From: Tabrizicola sp. | Lineage (GTDB): Bacteria > Pseudomonadota > Alphaproteobacteria > Rhodobacterales > Rhodobacteraceae | Direction: 5' to 3' | NCBI GenBank assembly: GCA_016792685.1 | Contig: JAEULQ010000003.1 | Coordinates: 1-62,754, forward strand | DNA: 62,754 bases | In this document: positions 8,399 through 16,783 of the stretch, in pieces | Layout: the number at the start of each line of letters is the position of its first letter | How positions within the stretch are numbered: the first letter of the stretch is position 1 | Notes under the pieces: model-generated | Databases searched by the model: none | Seen by the model: the letters and a program-made list of their open reading frames with translations, nothing else | Told to the model about the DNA's origin: nothing | Program-made: the position numbers and the translations under genes

Positions 8399-8429
8399 GT
8401 TAGCGCAATCTTTGCCTGTTTGCGCTAAC
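8399..8429. promoter_or_regulatory. Double operator (inverted repeat GTTAGCGCAA-N11-TTGCGCTAAC)
   Basis: Perfect 10-base arms at 8399-8408 and 8420-8429 in the divergent gap/DUF808 promoter. Each arm is itself nearly a TTAGCGCTAA palindrome (one mismatch each) and the arms are 21 bases apart, two helical turns, as expected for cooperative LacI-family binding. Confidence 0.6.
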
Positions 8430-8499
8430 CCCGCACACGGCTTTGCCGAATCCTGCATGCCGCGCTACATCAGGGATTGAAACAGGTGGGGCACTTTGC

Positions 8500-9480
8500 A
8501 TGAGCGGACTTCTGGCACTTCTCGACGACGTGGCGGCCATTGCCAAGGTGGCTGCGGCCTCGGTCGACGACATTGCAGCGGCCGCGGCCAAGGCGGGGAC
8601 CAAGGCGGCAGGCGTGGTCATCGATGATGCCGCCGTCACGCCGAAATATGTCCATGGCTTCGAAGCCGACCGCGAATTGCCGATCATCTGGCGCATCGCA
8701 CTTGGCTCGCTCAAGAACAAGCTGATCATCCTGTTGCCGGGGCTGCTGGCGCTGGACTATTTCGCGCCCGGGGCGATCACGCCGCTTCTGATGCTGGGCG
8801 GGGCCTATCTCTGCTTTGAAGGGGCCGAGAAGCTCGTCCACGCCTTTGCCCCCCATGCCGACCACGAGATCGAGGCGGATTTCGACACCAGGGACCCGGC
8901 CCATCTGGAGGAAGAGAAGGTCGCCGGCGCGATCAAGACCGACTTCATCCTGTCGGCCGAGATCATGACAATCGCGCTAGCCACCATCGAAAGCCCGAGC
9001 TTCTGGATGCAGGCGATCACTCTGGCGGTCGTCGGCACTTTCATCACCGTCGCGGTCTATGGCGCGGTGGCCCTGATCGTGAAGATGGATGACGTGGGCC
9101 TGTACATGGCGGCACGCGGTCGCACCTCAGGGGGCAGGGCACTGGGGCGCGGGCTGGTGCTGGCCATGCCGAAGCTGATGACCTTCCTGTCCACGGTCGG
9201 GACAGCGGCCATGCTCTGGGTCGGCGGCAATATCGTGATCCACGGGCTCGAAGTGACACATCTCTGGGAATGGCCCTACCAGACGATCCATCACGTTGCA
9301 GAAGCTGTCGCCCATGCCGTGCCCGCGGCGCAGGGCTTCGTGGAATGGGCGGTGACGGCGACGCTGGATGGGATCTTCGGACTGATCCTGGGCGTTCTTC
9401 TGATCCCGCTCGCGACGCGGGTGATCGGGCCGCTCTGGGCCAGAATCTTCGGCAAGGTCAGCGCCGGGCATCAGGGCTAG
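8500..9480 (+). CDS. DUF808 (YedI-like) inner-membrane protein
   Basis: 326 residues. The N-terminus MSGLLALLDDVAAIAKVAAASVDD and the VTPKYVHGFEADRELPIIWRI block are hallmarks of the DUF808/YedI family. Several membrane segments follow (about 72-115, 165-205, 225-260, 285-312). Function is unknown in the family. The ATG at 8500 gives the canonical N-terminus; upstream in-frame codons lie in the promoter region. Divergent from gap, convergent with the HPP-CBS gene. Confidence 0.9.
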   Translation: MSGLLALLDDVAAIAKVAAASVDDIAAAAAKAGTKAAGVVIDDAAVTPKYVHGFEADRELPIIWRIALGSLKNKLIILLPGLLALDYFAPGAITPLLMLGGAYLCFEGAEKLVHAFAPHADHEIEADFDTRDPAHLEEEKVAGAIKTDFILSAEIMTIALATIESPSFWMQAITLAVVGTFITVAVYGAVALIVKMDDVGLYMAARGRTSGGRALGRGLVLAMPKLMTFLSTVGTAAMLWVGGNIVIHGLEVTHLWEWPYQTIHHVAEAVAHAVPAAQGFVEWAVTATLDGIFGLILGVLLIPLATRVIGPLWARIFGKVSAGHQG

Positions 9481-9483
9481 GGG

Positions 9484-9532
9484 CAAAATCCTTAAGCAAG
9501 GATTTTGGCAAATTTCTTGGCCAAGAAATTTG
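9484..9532. repeat. Back-to-back palindrome pair between convergent genes
   Basis: First palindrome: arms CAAAATCCTT and AAGGATTTTG around AAGC (9484-9507). One base later comes a second, perfect 24-base palindrome with half CAAATTTCTTGG (9509-9532). A further GGGG-TTCAA-CCCC follows near 9545. It could act as a bidirectional terminator for the convergent DUF808 and HPP genes, but its architecture matches the pair at 56825-56869 far away. Confidence 0.75.
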
Positions 9533-9550
9533 GTCCCTCACCCCGGGGGT

Positions 9551-10666
9551 TCAACCCCTGCCAAGTCGCAGCGTCAGGGCCGAAACGAGGTCGGTTCGCG
9601 TCACGATGCCCACCAGCCGGTCGCCCTCGACCACCACGGGCACGGCTTCGCTCCCTCCGTCCGCGAGCAGCGGCAAGAGCGCGCCGACCGGCGTGTCGGG
9701 GCCCACTCTCGCCCCACCGGTTTCCATGATCTCGGCGGCCTTGGGTGGTCGCGCGCGGCGGTCATCGATCAGACGGGCCAGAGTGCTGATCAGACCGTGG
9801 TGCTGGCGGAACGCCTCTTCCCGTGCGCGGCGGATGAGGTCGATCTGGAAGATGAGGCCCAAGAGGCGGCCATTCTCGACCACCGGCAGCGAGGTGAACC
9901 CGCGGCTGCGGAAGAAATCGGCCACCTGCGAAAGGGGCGCCTCCGGCCCGACCGTGACCAGATCGCGCGACATGATGTCGGCGCAGGTGAAGCCCTCCAT
10001 CTTCCGGGCAGCTGTCGCCTGCTCCGCTGCCCCCACCAGCCGGGCAAGATCGGCAACGCCCAGGTTGGCGGACTGCCGGTAATCCTCCAGAATCCCTTCC
10101 AGCGCCGCCGGATCAAGCCCGATCCGAGCCGCGGGGCTCGGGTCATGCGTGCCGTGACGGCCGGGCGATCCGATCTGACGCAGGGGATAGCTGCGCCCGG
10201 CGAGGCGGTTCCAGATCACGCCTGCCGCAACCAGTGCGGCAGAGCCTATGACGATCGTCCCCAGCGCGGTCATCCAGTCGCCCGGCATGTTCATGGCAAC
10301 CAGGAAGGCAACGGCACCTCCTGGTGGATGCAGCGCCCGCGTCAGCAGCATTGCGGCTATGGCCAGAGCCACGGCCAGCGGCCCGACCCAAGGACCCATG
10401 GGCATGGCTTCGGCCAGCCCCAGCGCCACGAGGGCCGATACGGTATTGCCCACCACGACTGACCATGGCTGGGCCAGCGGGCTGTTCGGCGCGGCAAAGA
10501 CCAGAACCGTCGTTGCCCCAAGCGGTGCAACCAGGCTCCACGCGCCGGTCACGTGCAGGGCAAGCCCTGCGAGTGCGAGACCCAGTGCCGCCCCGAACCC
10601 GCCCCGCGCCAGATCCAGCGCTTTGGGTCCGGCCATCGCCGGTCCAAATCCCCGCAATTCCGCCAT
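9551..10666 (-). CDS. HPP-family membrane protein with C-terminal CBS pair
   Basis: 371 residues. The N-terminal half is an HPP domain with about five transmembrane helices (residues ~18-155) and the signature RALHPPGGAVAFLVAM near 110-125. The C-terminal half has two CBS domains (about 228-285, ADIMSRDLVTV ... GLIFQIDLIRRA, and 310-365, VGPDTPVGALLPLL ... GIVTRTDLVSALT). HPP proteins are putative transporters, in some cases of nitrite; CBS domains suggest nucleotide gating. The ATG at 10666 has GGAGGGCAGG upstream and avoids an unsupported 20-residue extension. Confidence 0.9.
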   Translation of the reverse strand: MAELRGFGPAMAGPKALDLARGGFGAALGLALAGLALHVTGAWSLVAPLGATTVLVFAAPNSPLAQPWSVVVGNTVSALVALGLAEAMPMGPWVGPLAVALAIAAMLLTRALHPPGGAVAFLVAMNMPGDWMTALGTIVIGSAALVAAGVIWNRLAGRSYPLRQIGSPGRHGTHDPSPAARIGLDPAALEGILEDYRQSANLGVADLARLVGAAEQATAARKMEGFTCADIMSRDLVTVGPEAPLSQVADFFRSRGFTSLPVVENGRLLGLIFQIDLIRRAREEAFRQHHGLISTLARLIDDRRARPPKAAEIMETGGARVGPDTPVGALLPLLADGGSEAVPVVVEGDRLVGIVTRTDLVSALTLRLGRG

Positions 10667-10772
10667 TGTCCTGCCCTCCGTCGCGGTAAACCCTGTCCTG
10701 TCTGGGCGGGAATGAAAAGGCGCCACGTGCGAGGCAACAGGGCCGATGTCTACAACCGACTGAGGGGAAGTC

Positions 10773-11345
10773 TTAGCCCAGGCTGCGCATTCGCCGCCGG
10801 TTCCGCAGGCGGCGGACGCGTGGCGCCAGGAAGAGGATGATCCCGGTTAACCCGAAGACGACCAGGGCCATGGCGGTTATGTCAGCGGCCCAGGTGCCGA
10901 AACGGTTGCTCAGCCAGCCACGCACGTGCAGCCTTTTGAAGAGGCTTTCCCAATAGGTCTTCGTCGTCAGGACCTGGCCATCCGGGGCATAAGTGACGCG
11001 TCGGAAGTCGGTCTTGATCCAGTAGTGCCCGGTCTTCAGGGCGACGATCACCTGGGTGTCGCCGACATTGAAGATCGCGGCTTCGCGGCCATGATAGCTC
11101 GTGTCGGCGTCCACGGTCAGCGGTTGGTCAGGATACAAGCCTTCGGCCAGGGCGCGCGCTGACGCAACGCTCTTGGGTTGCGGATCGGGCCAGGTATCGA
11201 ACTGCGCCTCATCATAGCCGCCGGAAGACAGGAAGCCCATCACCAGGCCTTCGTGGTTCAGGAAAAGGCCCGTCAGGCCGATGATCACCACCCAGGGCAG
11301 GACAATGACCCCGAGCCAACCATGTATCGTCTTGAGAAGCCGCAT
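10773..11345 (-). CDS. PepSY-domain membrane protein
   Basis: 190 residues with a transmembrane helix at each end (about 8-30, GWLGVIVLPWVVIIGLTGLF, and 150-172, ADITAMALVVFGLTGIILFL). Between them is a periplasmic PepSY-like region with SVASARALAEGLYPD and a WIKTDFRRVTYAPDGQVL strand pair. The N-terminal HGWLG motif is typical of PepSY-associated TM proteins, often linked to iron or cytochrome transport. No such neighbour is present here, so the role is open. Start ATG 11345, with GAAGGACG upstream. Confidence 0.85.
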   Translation of the reverse strand: MRLLKTIHGWLGVIVLPWVVIIGLTGLFLNHEGLVMGFLSSGGYDEAQFDTWPDPQPKSVASARALAEGLYPDQPLTVDADTSYHGREAAIFNVGDTQVIVALKTGHYWIKTDFRRVTYAPDGQVLTTKTYWESLFKRLHVRGWLSNRFGTWAADITAMALVVFGLTGIILFLAPRVRRLRNRRRMRSLG

Positions 11346-11410
11346 CCGGGTGCAACGTCCTTCCGTTTCTGTTCAGGCCCGGACACTAGACAGCCACGAT
11401 GCAGGCGTCT

Positions 11411-11445
11411 GCCAAAAAGAAAGCGGCGGCCCTAAGCCGCCGCTT
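11411..11445 (-). terminator. Terminator of tkt
   Basis: Ten-base-pair stem (AAGCGGCGGC with GCCGCCGCTT), five-base loop, then TCTTTTT on the minus strand, 24 bases after the tkt stop. Confidence 0.85.
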
Positions 11446-11468
11446 AATCCCGTGGCCTAAACCAAAAG

Positions 11469-13481
11469 TCAGAGCAACGCCTTGACCTTGGAGACCGTCG
11501 CCTCGGCAGTGATGCCGAATTCCGCGTAGAGCCGCTCCATCGGGGCCGAAGCGCCGAAGCTCGACATGCCGACGAAATCCGCCTTGGCCTCGCGGCCGCG
11601 CTCGCCTAACAGCCAGCGGTCCCAGCCTTGCCGGACCCCCGCCTCGATCGCGACCCGCACCGGCCCCGCCGGAAGGATGCGCTTGCGATAGGCCTCGTCC
11701 TGCGCCGCGAAAAGCTCCATCGAGGGCATGGAGACGACGCGCGTGCCGATGCCCTGGGCCTCCAGCGCCTCGCGCGCCTTGAGCGCGATTTCGACCTCGG
11801 ACCCGGTCGCGATCAGGATCGCCTGACGTTTACCGGTGGCCTCTGCCAGCACATAGGCCCCCTTGGCGACCAGGTTCTGTGTGGTGTGGGCCTTGCGGAC
11901 GGCGGGCAGGTTCTGGCGGGAAAGGGCCAGGACCGTGGGCCGGGTCTTCTCGGTCAGCGCGATTTCCCAGGCCTCGGCAACCTCGACCAGGTCGGCTGGA
12001 CGGATGACCAGCGTGTTGGGGGTCGCGCGGCTGATCGCCAGATGTTCGACCGGCTGGTGGGTCGGGCCATCCTCGCCCAGGCCAATCGAGTCATGCGTCA
12101 TGACATAGACGACCGGGATCCCCATCAGTGCCGAGAGCCGCATCGACGGGCGGGCATAATCGGTGAAGCACATGAAGGTGCCGCCATAGGGCCGCACGCC
12201 GCCATGCAACGCCATGCCGTTCATCGCGGCGGCCATCCCGTGTTCACGGATGCCGAAATAGATGTAGCGGCCCTTGCGGTCCTCGGGTGTGAAGACGCCC
12301 AGATCGGCGGTCTTGGTATTGTTCGAGCCGGTCAGGTCAGCCGAGCCGCCGATCGTCTCCTGCAGCACCGGGTTCACCGCAGCCAGCACCTTTTCCGACG
12401 AGGCGCGGGTGGCGAGCTTCGGCAGGTCGGCCACCGCCTGCTTCTTGACCGCGCGGATCGCGGCGCCGAGCTTGGCCGGGGCCTCCAGCGCGAAGATGCG
12501 GGCGAATTCGGCCTGTTTGGCAGGCGACAGCGCCGCGAGACGCGCTTCCCACTCCGCCCGGGCCTTGGCCCCACGGGCGCCAAGCGACTCCCACCATTTC
12601 TTGATGTCAGCGGGAACCTCGAACGGACCGCCTTTCCAGCCATAGCCATCCTTTGCGGCCTGCAGCTGGGCCTTGTCGGTCAGCGCGCCGTGGCCCTTGT
12701 TGGTGTCCTGCGCGGCGTGGCCAAGCGCGATATGGGTCTTGCAGGCGACCATGGCCGGACGGGGCGATTTCTTCGCCGCCGTCAGCGCGCGGTCGATATC
12801 CTCGGGGTCATGCCCGTCGCATTCGAAGACATCCCAGCCCGAAGCCGCAAAGCGCGCCTTCTGGTCGGTCACATCGGCGATCGAGACCTTGCCGTCGATG
12901 GTGATGCCGTTGTTGTCCCAAAGCACGATCAGCCGGGAAAGCTGCTGCTTGCCAGCCAGACCGATGGCCTCTTGGCTCACGCCTTCCATCAGGCAGCCGT
13001 CGCCCGCGATGACCCAGGTGTAATGGTCCTGGATCTTCGCACCCCAGCGGGCGCGCAGGGATTCTTCGGCAATCGCGAAACCCACGGCGTTGGAAATCCC
13101 CTGGCCCAGCGGTCCGGTGGTCGTCTCCACGCCCGCGACATGGCCATATTCCGGATGGCCTGCCGTGATCGCGCCCCACTGGCGGAAACTCTTGATCTGG
13201 TCGAGCGTCATGTCGGCATAGCCGGTCAGATGCAGCAGCGAATAGATCAGCATAGAGCCATGCCCGGCCGACAGGATGAACCGGTCGCGGTCGGCCCAGC
13301 GGGGGGCCTTGGGGTCAAACTTCAGGTGCTTTTCAAACAGCACCGTCGCCACATCGGCCATGCCCATCGGCATCCCGGAATGGCCCGAATTCGCGGCGGC
13401 GACCGCATCCAGCGTCAGCGCGCGGATCGCGGTGGCGCGCATCCAGTGGTCGGGGTGCTTTTTGCGCAGGGTCTCGATATC
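11469..13481 (-). CDS. tkt: Transketolase
   Basis: 670 residues from the TTG at 13481 (685 if the ATG at 13526 is used). Thiamine-diphosphate enzyme that moves two-carbon ketol units in the pentose phosphate pathway and the Calvin cycle. Visible blocks: [20 protein letters not shown], the ThDP/metal motif [18 protein letters not shown], and [19 protein letters not shown] in the pyrimidine domain. TTG is preferred because GAAGGA lies eight bases before it and the protein then begins [14 protein letters not shown], the family's normal start. The ATG has AGGAGG only one base away. A TTAGCGC-like operator lies ~130 bases upstream. Confidence 0.95.
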   Translation of the reverse strand, partial: DIETLRKKHPDHWMRATAIRALTLDAVAAANSGHSGMPMGMADVATVLFEKHLKFDPKAPRWADRDRFILSAGHGSMLIYSLLHLTGYADMTLDQIKSFRQWGAITAGHPEYGHVAGVETTTGPLGQGISNAVGFAIAEESLRARWGAKIQDHYTWVIAGDGCLMEGVSQEAIGLAGKQQLSRLIVLWDNNGITIDGKVSIADVTDQKARFAASGWDVFECDGHDPEDIDRALTAAKKSPRPAMVACKTHIALGHAAQDTNKGHGALTDKAQLQAAKDGYGWKGGPFEVPADIKKWWESLGARGAKARAEWEARLAALSPAKQAEFARIFALEAPAKLGAAIRAVKKQAVADLPKLATRASSEKVLAAVNPVLQETIGGSADLTGSNNTKTADLGVFTPEDRKGRYIYFGIREHGMAAAMNGMALHGGVRPYGGTFMCFTDYARPSMRLSALMGIPVVYVMTHDSIGLGEDGPTHQPVEHLAISRATPNTLVIRPADLVEVAEAWEIALTEKTRPTVLALSRQNLPAVRKAHTTQNLVAKGAYVLAEATGKRQAILIATGSEVEIALKAREALEAQGIGTRVVSMPSMELFAAQDEAYRKRILPAGPVRVAIEAGVRQGWDRWLLGERGREAKADFVGMSSFGASAPMERLYAEFGITAEATVSKVKALL

Positions 13482-13606
13482 CAAGGCGGCATTCCTTCGG
13501 GCTGAGCGTGGGTCCGGACTTGGCATGCCTCCTAACCAGCGATACCGGCAAGATCAAGCTCGCTCCCCAAGGCCTTGGGAAGAAAGGCCCGTCGCCTTTC
13601 CCGGGT

Positions 13607-13616
13607 TTCGCGCTAA
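13607..13616. promoter_or_regulatory. TTAGCGCTAA-like site upstream of tkt
   Basis: On the minus strand TTAGCGCGAA, nine of ten matches to the palindrome inferred upstream of both gap genes. It lies in the divergent region between tkt and the zapA operon. One near-match in GC-rich DNA is weak by itself; the link to other central-carbon genes raises it. Confidence 0.3.
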
Positions 13617-13703
13617 GATCGGTTTCCACCGGGGCAGGGGCGATTCGTCGGCTTCCGGGCGGCGAAAGGCCTGGGACAGGGCCTGAAGACACAGGGGTAA
13701 GGG

Positions 13704-14198
13704 ATGCAAGAAATCACCGAGCTTGAAAAGCGGATCACGGCTGCCCTCGAACGGATCGGCAAGGGCGTGGACCGTTTGTCGAGCCAGGCCAGACCGGCCG
13801 CTCCGTCCCCTGCGGCGCCACCTCTGTCCGATGCGGCCCTGCGCGCGCAGCTTGAGGAAGAGAAGTCGCTGACCGCCCAGTTGCAGGCCCGGCTTCGCGC
13901 CGCGCGTGAGCGTGAGGCCAAGGGGGACCTGCAGGAAAAGGTCGACCGGCTGACACGGGAGCTTGATGTCCAGGGTCTGGAATTGCAGCGGATGCGGCGG
14001 GTTAATGCGTCACTGCGCGAGCAGCTTGAGGCGCTGCGCACCGCCCAAGCCACCGGGGTGACCGAGCCGCATCTGATCAACAAGTCGCTCATGGCCGAAC
14101 TGGACGCGCTCCGCGCCATGCGCCTGACCGAAGTGGCCGAGATGGACGAGATCCTCGCGGCACTCGAACCCCATCTGACGGAGGCCGGACATGCCTGA
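13704..14198 (+). CDS. Coiled-coil protein upstream of zapA
   Basis: 164 residues, strongly predicted coiled coil (about 3-20 and 45-118, rich in Leu heptads with Glu/Arg: LTAQLQARLRAAREREAK, LEQ-type runs). A Pro/Ala linker separates the two, and the C-terminus (LINKSLMAELDALRAMRLTEVAEMDEILAALEPHL) is helical. No enzyme motif. Its last eight bases overlap the zapA start, so translation is coupled and a role with ZapA at the division site is inferred. ATG 13704 follows GGGGTAAGGG. Confidence 0.85.
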   Translation: MQEITELEKRITAALERIGKGVDRLSSQARPAAPSPAAPPLSDAALRAQLEEEKSLTAQLQARLRAAREREAKGDLQEKVDRLTRELDVQGLELQRMRRVNASLREQLEALRTAQATGVTEPHLINKSLMAELDALRAMRLTEVAEMDEILAALEPHLTEAGHA

Positions 14199-14556
14199 AC
14201 TTGAAGTCACGATCGGCGGGCGGCCGTTCCAGGTGTCCTGTCAGCCGGGAGAAGAGCATTTCCTGCGGTCGGCTGCGGGGATGCTGGACGCCGAGGCCAC
14301 ACCGATCATCGCCCAGATGGGCCGTCTGCCGGAAGCAAAGCTGCTCTTGATGGCGGGGCTGATGCTGGCCGACAAGACCGCAGCGGTGGAAGACGAGTTG
14401 CGCGTCCTGCGCGCCCGCGTGGCCGAGCTTGAAGCCCGCCCTGTCGCCACCCGCGATGTGGCCGTGATCCCTGCCCAGGTGAACGAGACCCTGGCCGAGA
14501 TCGCCGCCCGCGCCGAAGCGATGGCTGCACGGGTGGAGGAGCAGCTCCGGGCATGA
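14191..14556 (+). CDS. zapA: Cell division protein ZapA
   Basis: 121 residues. The N-terminal beta-hairpin MPELEVTIGGRPFQVSCQPGEEHFLRSAA and following helix LLLMAGLMLADKTAAVEDEL match ZapA, which bundles FtsZ filaments at the septum. A long C-terminal helix provides the tetramer coiled coil. It overlaps the upstream coiled-coil gene by 8 bases and the downstream MliC-like gene by 4 (ATGA), so the three form one operon. Confidence 0.9.
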   Translation: MPELEVTIGGRPFQVSCQPGEEHFLRSAAGMLDAEATPIIAQMGRLPEAKLLLMAGLMLADKTAAVEDELRVLRARVAELEARPVATRDVAVIPAQVNETLAEIAARAEAMAARVEEQLRA

Positions 14557-14873
14557 TCCTGCGCGCTGGGTTTTGCCTTCTTGCCTTGGCCTTACCCGCC
14601 GTGGCGCAGTCCTATGCGACCCGCACCTATCTTTGCGACCGCGGGGTCGAGGTGCCTGCAACCTATGTCGTCGGCCCTGACTACGACCTGGTTGTCATAA
14701 ACGTGGACGGCCGCCAGGTGACCCTGGTCAGCGAACCCGCTGCCTCTGGCGCACGCTACAGTTGGCCATCGGATGGGTCGGTCTATGTCTGGTGGTCCAA
14801 AGAGGATGGCGCGACGCTGCTCTGGAAGACACCCCAGGGCGAGACGCCGCTTTTGACCTGCACGATCCCCTGA
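14553..14873 (+). CDS. MliC-family periplasmic lysozyme inhibitor-like protein
   Basis: 106 residues with a signal peptide (ILRAGFCLLALALPAVAQ, cleavage near 19). The mature part has the MliC pattern: YLCDRGVEVPATY, a VDGRQVTLVSEPAASGARY segment (the Ser-x-x-SGARY loop that enters the lysozyme active site in MliC/PliC), WWSKEDGATLLW and a final cysteine. The N-terminal region has no lipobox, so it should be soluble in the periplasm. Translation is coupled to zapA through ATGA. Confidence 0.8.
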   Translation: MILRAGFCLLALALPAVAQSYATRTYLCDRGVEVPATYVVGPDYDLVVINVDGRQVTLVSEPAASGARYSWPSDGSVYVWWSKEDGATLLWKTPQGETPLLTCTIP

Positions 14874-14925
14874 GACACCTGACCCCGGGGGGCGAACCCG
14901 CCGCCGCCCCGGTCCTTTACGCCCG

Positions 14926-15285
14926 TCAGGCGTTGGCTTCGCGGATCTTCTCGGCTGCGGCCTTGTCGAAGGCCACGCCCTTCGTCTCCAGAAGCTGGTC
15001 CAACTCGCCGGAAAGCGTCATCTCGGTCACGATATCGCAGCCGCCGACGAATTCGCCCTTCACATACAACTGCGGGATCGTCGGCCAGTCGCTGAAGTCC
15101 TTGATACCCTGGCGAATTTCCGGGTCGGCCAGAACGTTCACGTCCTGAAACTCCACACCCATGAAATTCAGGACCCCCGCCACGCGGCTGGAAAACCCGC
15201 ATTGCGGCATCATCTTGGTGCCCTTCATGAAAAGAACCACATCGTTCTTTTCGATCGTCTCGCGGATCTGATCCTGTGCGCTCAT
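14926..15285 (-). CDS. grxD: Monothiol glutaredoxin (Grx4/GrxD type)
   Basis: 119 residues, CGFS-type glutaredoxin with active site PQCGFSS (Cys29) preceded by the glutathione-binding Lys21 in FMKGTK and followed by [20 protein letters not shown]. Such proteins carry a glutathione-ligated 2Fe-2S cluster, deliver Fe-S clusters and pair with BolA. The start at 15285 overlaps the stop of the upstream membrane ORF (ATGA) and has AAGGAAGA upstream. It ends the run bolA-three small ORFs-grxD. Confidence 0.95.
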   Translation of the reverse strand: MSAQDQIRETIEKNDVVLFMKGTKMMPQCGFSSRVAGVLNFMGVEFQDVNVLADPEIRQGIKDFSDWPTIPQLYVKGEFVGGCDIVTEMTLSGELDQLLETKGVAFDKAAAEKIREANA

Positions 15286-15473
15286 CGCCCGTTCTTCCTT
15301 TTCCATCTGCGGAATTCCCACTTCCGGGTAACCCGCCAGTGTCTTGGCCCATATTTCAACAGTGGCCAGTTGCTTGCAACCGCAACAAGGGCATAGACCA
15401 CCAGCAATCCGACCATCCAAGGCCCGATCCCTGGCACCCGCTCCATGAGCCAGGCTGCGAACCCAGGGTCCAC
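15282..15473 (-). CDS. 63-residue membrane protein in the bolA-grxD operon
   Basis: Begins with GTG at 15473, two bases after the stop of the preceding ORF, and ends overlapping the grxD start. A transmembrane helix spans ~19-35 ([16 protein letters not shown]), followed by a strongly basic aromatic tail ([20 protein letters not shown]). An internal ATG at 15446 is an alternative start that would keep the helix. No family recognised; tight coupling on both sides supports expression. Confidence 0.6.
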   Translation of the reverse strand: MDPGFAAWLMERVPGIGPWMVGLLVVYALVAVASNWPLLKYGPRHWRVTRKWEFRRWKRKNGR

Positions 15474-15475
15474 TG

Positions 15476-15679
15476 CTATCTCTGATTGTTCCGCGACGCC
15501 AGATAGGCCGCCATGCGCCGCTCCGATTCCAGGGTCGCCGCGCGGCGTTTCTCGAATTCTTCGTCCACAGGTTCGGGCGCGCCACGCTTGCGCTTTGCGC
15601 GCGCCTTCAGAACCGTCGCCAAACCGACCAGCGGCAGAACCGCCGTAACCAACCCGCCCAAACCAGCCCCTGTAGGCAT
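15476..15679 (-). CDS. 67-residue CcmD-like small membrane protein
   Basis: One N-terminal hydrophobic helix ([19 protein letters not shown], ~6-24), then a long charged helix [36 protein letters not shown]. The layout resembles small membrane anchors such as CcmD, but sequence identity with CcmD cannot be claimed. Second of three small membrane ORFs between bolA and grxD. ATG 15679; the ribosome site is weak. Confidence 0.65.
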   Translation of the reverse strand: MPTGAGLGGLVTAVLPLVGLATVLKARAKRKRGAPEPVDEEFEKRRAATLESERRMAAYLASRNNQR

Positions 15680-15699
15680 CGCGTGTTTTCCCGTTACCG

Positions 15700-16011
15700 T
15701 TACACCATTCCGAGGTCTCGCCCCACCACATAGGAAGCGGCAACTATTCCGACAAGGATCATCACCAGAAACGGCAGTCGCAGACCGGGCCGGTCGGCCA
15801 CAAGTCGTGGCAGGCGCGCCAGGGCGACCAACAGCAGGACAAGGATCAGCCCATGAATGGCCACCGTAAAGGTCACATACCAGTCGGGCTCGGCTTCGAC
15901 GATTTCGCCGGGCTCTGGCCGGTCCAGCCATTCCAGCCCGGCAACAACAACCGAGGCAACCGACATCACGACGGCCCCGATCCTTTCCTGCTTTGCTTGA
16001 TCGGCGGCCAT
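15700..16011 (-). CDS. 103-residue membrane protein downstream of bolA
   Basis: Three hydrophobic segments, about 12-28, 44-67 (YVTFTVAIHGLILVLLLVALARL) and 78-97 (LRLPFLVMILVGIVAASYVVG), with an acidic loop between the first two. GGGAGAG stands before the ATG at 16011, which is 11 bases after bolA. No known domain. Membership in the bolA-grxD unit is the only hint to its role. Confidence 0.75.
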   Translation of the reverse strand: MAADQAKQERIGAVVMSVASVVVAGLEWLDRPEPGEIVEAEPDWYVTFTVAIHGLILVLLLVALARLPRLVADRPGLRLPFLVMILVGIVAASYVVGRDLGMV

Positions 16012-16022
16012 GTGTCTCTCCC

Positions 16023-16259
16023 TTAATCTGGGGCTTTGGTGGTCAGTGCCAACGCGTGGAGTGCGCCGTTGGGGCCGTCCATCTTGCCTTTCAGCGCGGC
16101 ATAGACCGCCCGCTGCTGCTGGACGCGGTTCAATCCCTTGAAGGATTCGTCGATCACCTCGGCCGCGAAATGCGCGCCGTCGTCGCCCTGCACGCTGATC
16201 TTGGCGTTGGGAAAGCTTTCCCGGATCAGGGCTTCGATGTCACGGGCTTCGATGGGCAT
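16023..16259 (-). CDS. bolA: BolA-family protein
   Basis: 78 residues, the short BolA form. The core is IEALIRESFPNAKISVQGDDGAHFAAEVIDESFKGLNRVQQQRAVYAALKGKM, with the Asp-Gly-Ala-His-Phe cluster-ligand region and C-terminal ALTTKAP. BolA binds the Fe-S cluster of monothiol glutaredoxins, and a grxD gene closes the same operon. ATG 16259 has CAGGAGA upstream; the 8-residue extension is rejected. Confidence 0.93.
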   Translation of the reverse strand: MPIEARDIEALIRESFPNAKISVQGDDGAHFAAEVIDESFKGLNRVQQQRAVYAALKGKMDGPNGALHALALTTKAPD

Positions 16260-16285
16260 GTTCGTCTCCTGCTTGGAGTACAAAC

Positions 16286-16783
16286 CTAGGCCTGTGGCCG
16301 GACCGGTTCAAGGGATTCCCATTCGGATCGCAACAGGCCCATCAGCACCAGATCAACAGCGCGGCCCAATGCCGGGCGGTACCAATGCGCCCGAAGTCGG
16401 CCTTCCTCGCGAAAGCCCGCGCGGGTGTATACGCGGATCGCGCGCGGGTTTTCGGCGCTGGCGTCCAGCCACAGCCGCTGCGCCTGCAAGTCCCGAAAGG
16501 CAAAATCGACCAAGGCGCCAAAGAAGGCCAGGCCGTTGCCGCCCCCGGCCTGATCGATCGCGATCCGGAAGAGTTCCACGATCCCGCCGGGCTCGCCGAT
16601 CCCGTGGTAGATCGCGAAACCCTTGGACCCTTGCGCCTCCCAGATCATCACCCGATCTGCCGGGCTGTCGCTCCAGGCCTGAAGCTCCGCTGCCGACGCG
16701 TCGCCAATGAAGGCCGCGTAGTCTGGCCGCGTGGTGAGGCTGCGGATGAAAGGGAAATCCGCCGCTGTCGCCGGTCGCAGCAT
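16286..16783 (-). CDS. GNAT-family N-acetyltransferase
   Basis: 165 residues with a GNAT fold: [16 protein letters not shown] at the start, the acetyl-CoA loop around QAGGGNGLAFFGALVDFAF, and AENPRAIRVYTRAGFREEGRLRAHWY near 110-140, typical of RimJ/RimL-like enzymes. Substrate unknown. Its ATG overlaps the purL stop (TGATG) and it ends 26 bases before bolA, linking the two units. Confidence 0.85.
   Translation of the reverse strand: MLRPATAADFPFIRSLTTRPDYAAFIGDASAAELQAWSDSPADRVMIWEAQGSKGFAIYHGIGEPGGIVELFRIAIDQAGGGNGLAFFGALVDFAFRDLQAQRLWLDASAENPRAIRVYTRAGFREEGRLRAHWYRPALGRAVDLVLMGLLRSEWESLEPVRPQA

Noticed and set aside
11628-13505. 625-codon open frame on the plus strand
   Set aside because: Antisense shadow of tkt.
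13482-13526. ATG start for tkt at 13526
   Set aside because: AGGAGG lies one base from the ATG, too close, and the extra 15 residues are not family-like. TTG at 13481 has a well-spaced GAAGGA.
14874-14925. Terminator between the MliC-like gene and grxD
   Set aside because: Only irregular GC pairing (GGGGCGGC with GCCCCCC) and no U-run.
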